Assembly (NCBI GenBank): GCA_023667385.1
Contig: JAMPAE010000087.1
Span: 1-6,565 of the forward strand
Length of the DNA stretch: 6,565 bases
Direction of reading: 5' to 3'
DNA from: Ruminococcus sp.
Lineage (GTDB): Bacteria > Bacillota > Clostridia > Oscillospirales > Acutalibacteraceae
Position 1 is the first letter of the stretch. The number at the start of each line of letters is the position of its first letter. This document shows positions 6,182-6,565 of the stretch, in pieces. Both the position numbers and the translations under genes were made by a program. Below the pieces are notes generated by a model. It did no database searches. It saw only the letters and a list, made by a program, of their open reading frames with translations, and was not told the DNA's origin.

Positions 6182-6565
6182 ATGTTTTCTCAAAGAATGT
6201 ATGAACTTGGGGCGAACAGCTCCGTTATAAGAGAAATTTTTGAATACGGCAAGAAAAGAGCCGCAGAAATCGGCAAGGAGAACATTTTTGATTTCAGTCT
6301 CGGTAATCCGAGTGTTCCGGCGCCCGATGTGGTTAATGATACCATTAAGCAACTGCTTGAAACGTGTGAATCAACTGAGCTTCACGGTTACACTTCGGCA
6401 ATCGGCGACGCAAACGTCAGGGCTTCAATTGCTCAGTATCTCAACAAAACATATGACACAAACTTTTCTGCTGATAATTTTTATATGACCTGCGGAGCGG
6501 CAGCGTCGCTTTCAATCACATTCAAGGCACTTTGCGAGCCCGGTGATGAAATCATTCTTTTTGCG
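6182..6565 (+). CDS. PLP-dependent class I/II aminotransferase, 3'-truncated by window edge
   Basis: The N-terminal 128 residues of a fold-type I, aspartate-aminotransferase-like enzyme; the frame stays open to the window end. Visible motifs: DFSLGNPSVPAP (37-48), whose SLGNP is the substrate-side loop of class I/II aminotransferases; HGYTSAIGDANVRASIA (68-84), the Y-x-x-x-x-G segment; TCGAAASLSITFKAL (103-117), which holds the cofactor phosphate-binding loop; and PGDEIILFA (120-128). The PLP-binding lysine lies beyond the window. The N-terminus MFSQRMYELGANSSVIREIFEYGKKRAAE is typical of a clostridial subgroup annotated only as PLP-dependent aminotransferase, so the amino acid substrate is not known. 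Start ATG 6182 follows GGTGAT (6173-6178), which matches the 16S anti-SD well though closely spaced. It has its own promoter and is separated from valS by a hairpin. Confidence 0.92.
   Translation, partial: MFSQRMYELGANSSVIREIFEYGKKRAAEIGKENIFDFSLGNPSVPAPDVVNDTIKQLLETCESTELHGYTSAIGDANVRASIAQYLNKTYDTNFSADNFYMTCGAAASLSITFKALCEPGDEIILFA

Overview
The window looks like chromosomal DNA of a low-to-mid GC Bacillota, probably a gut-type clostridium (Oscillospiraceae/Ruminococcus-like). This rests on TTGACA/TATAAT-type promoters with 17-base spacers, AGGAG-type ribosome sites, a tRNA-responsive T-box leader on valS, and gene families typical of Clostridia (a DUF815 ATPase, and a class I/II aminotransferase starting MFSQRMYELG). 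The family-level placement is inference. All supported genes lie on the + strand.

Layout. Positions 1-1070 hold leuB (3-isopropylmalate dehydrogenase), missing only a few N-terminal codons at the window edge. After a short intergenic stretch with an 11-bp hairpin comes a DUF815-family AAA+ ATPase (1125-2315). Positions 2315-2953 are an accessory-looking island. A perfect 37-bp direct repeat, itself a hairpin, stands at both ends (2315-2351 and 2917-2953). Between the copies lie a strong promoter, an AT-rich gene for a small BECR/PBECR-type nuclease-fold protein (2418-2801), and a second promoter at the gene's end that points into about 100 bases with no convincing gene. The right-hand repeat is followed by five T residues and looks like a working terminator; the left-hand copy has no T tract.

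From 2992 to 3275 there is a consensus promoter and a complete T-box riboswitch. A K-turn, an AGUA/GAA specifier loop with a GUC valine codon, the T-box sequence and a terminator can all be read directly. It controls valS (3337-5958, valyl-tRNA synthetase, 873 aa). The spacer after valS (5959-6181) holds a strong hairpin and a near-consensus promoter for a PLP-dependent aminotransferase (6182 to the window end, truncated).

The conserved genes are housekeeping: branched-chain amino acid synthesis (leuB), valine charging (valS, regulated by uncharged tRNA-Val) and an amino acid aminotransferase. The part that departs from this is the repeat-flanked nuclease-fold island between the DUF815 gene and valS. 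I see no complete, clearly novel multi-gene system; the island is the best candidate for a second look.
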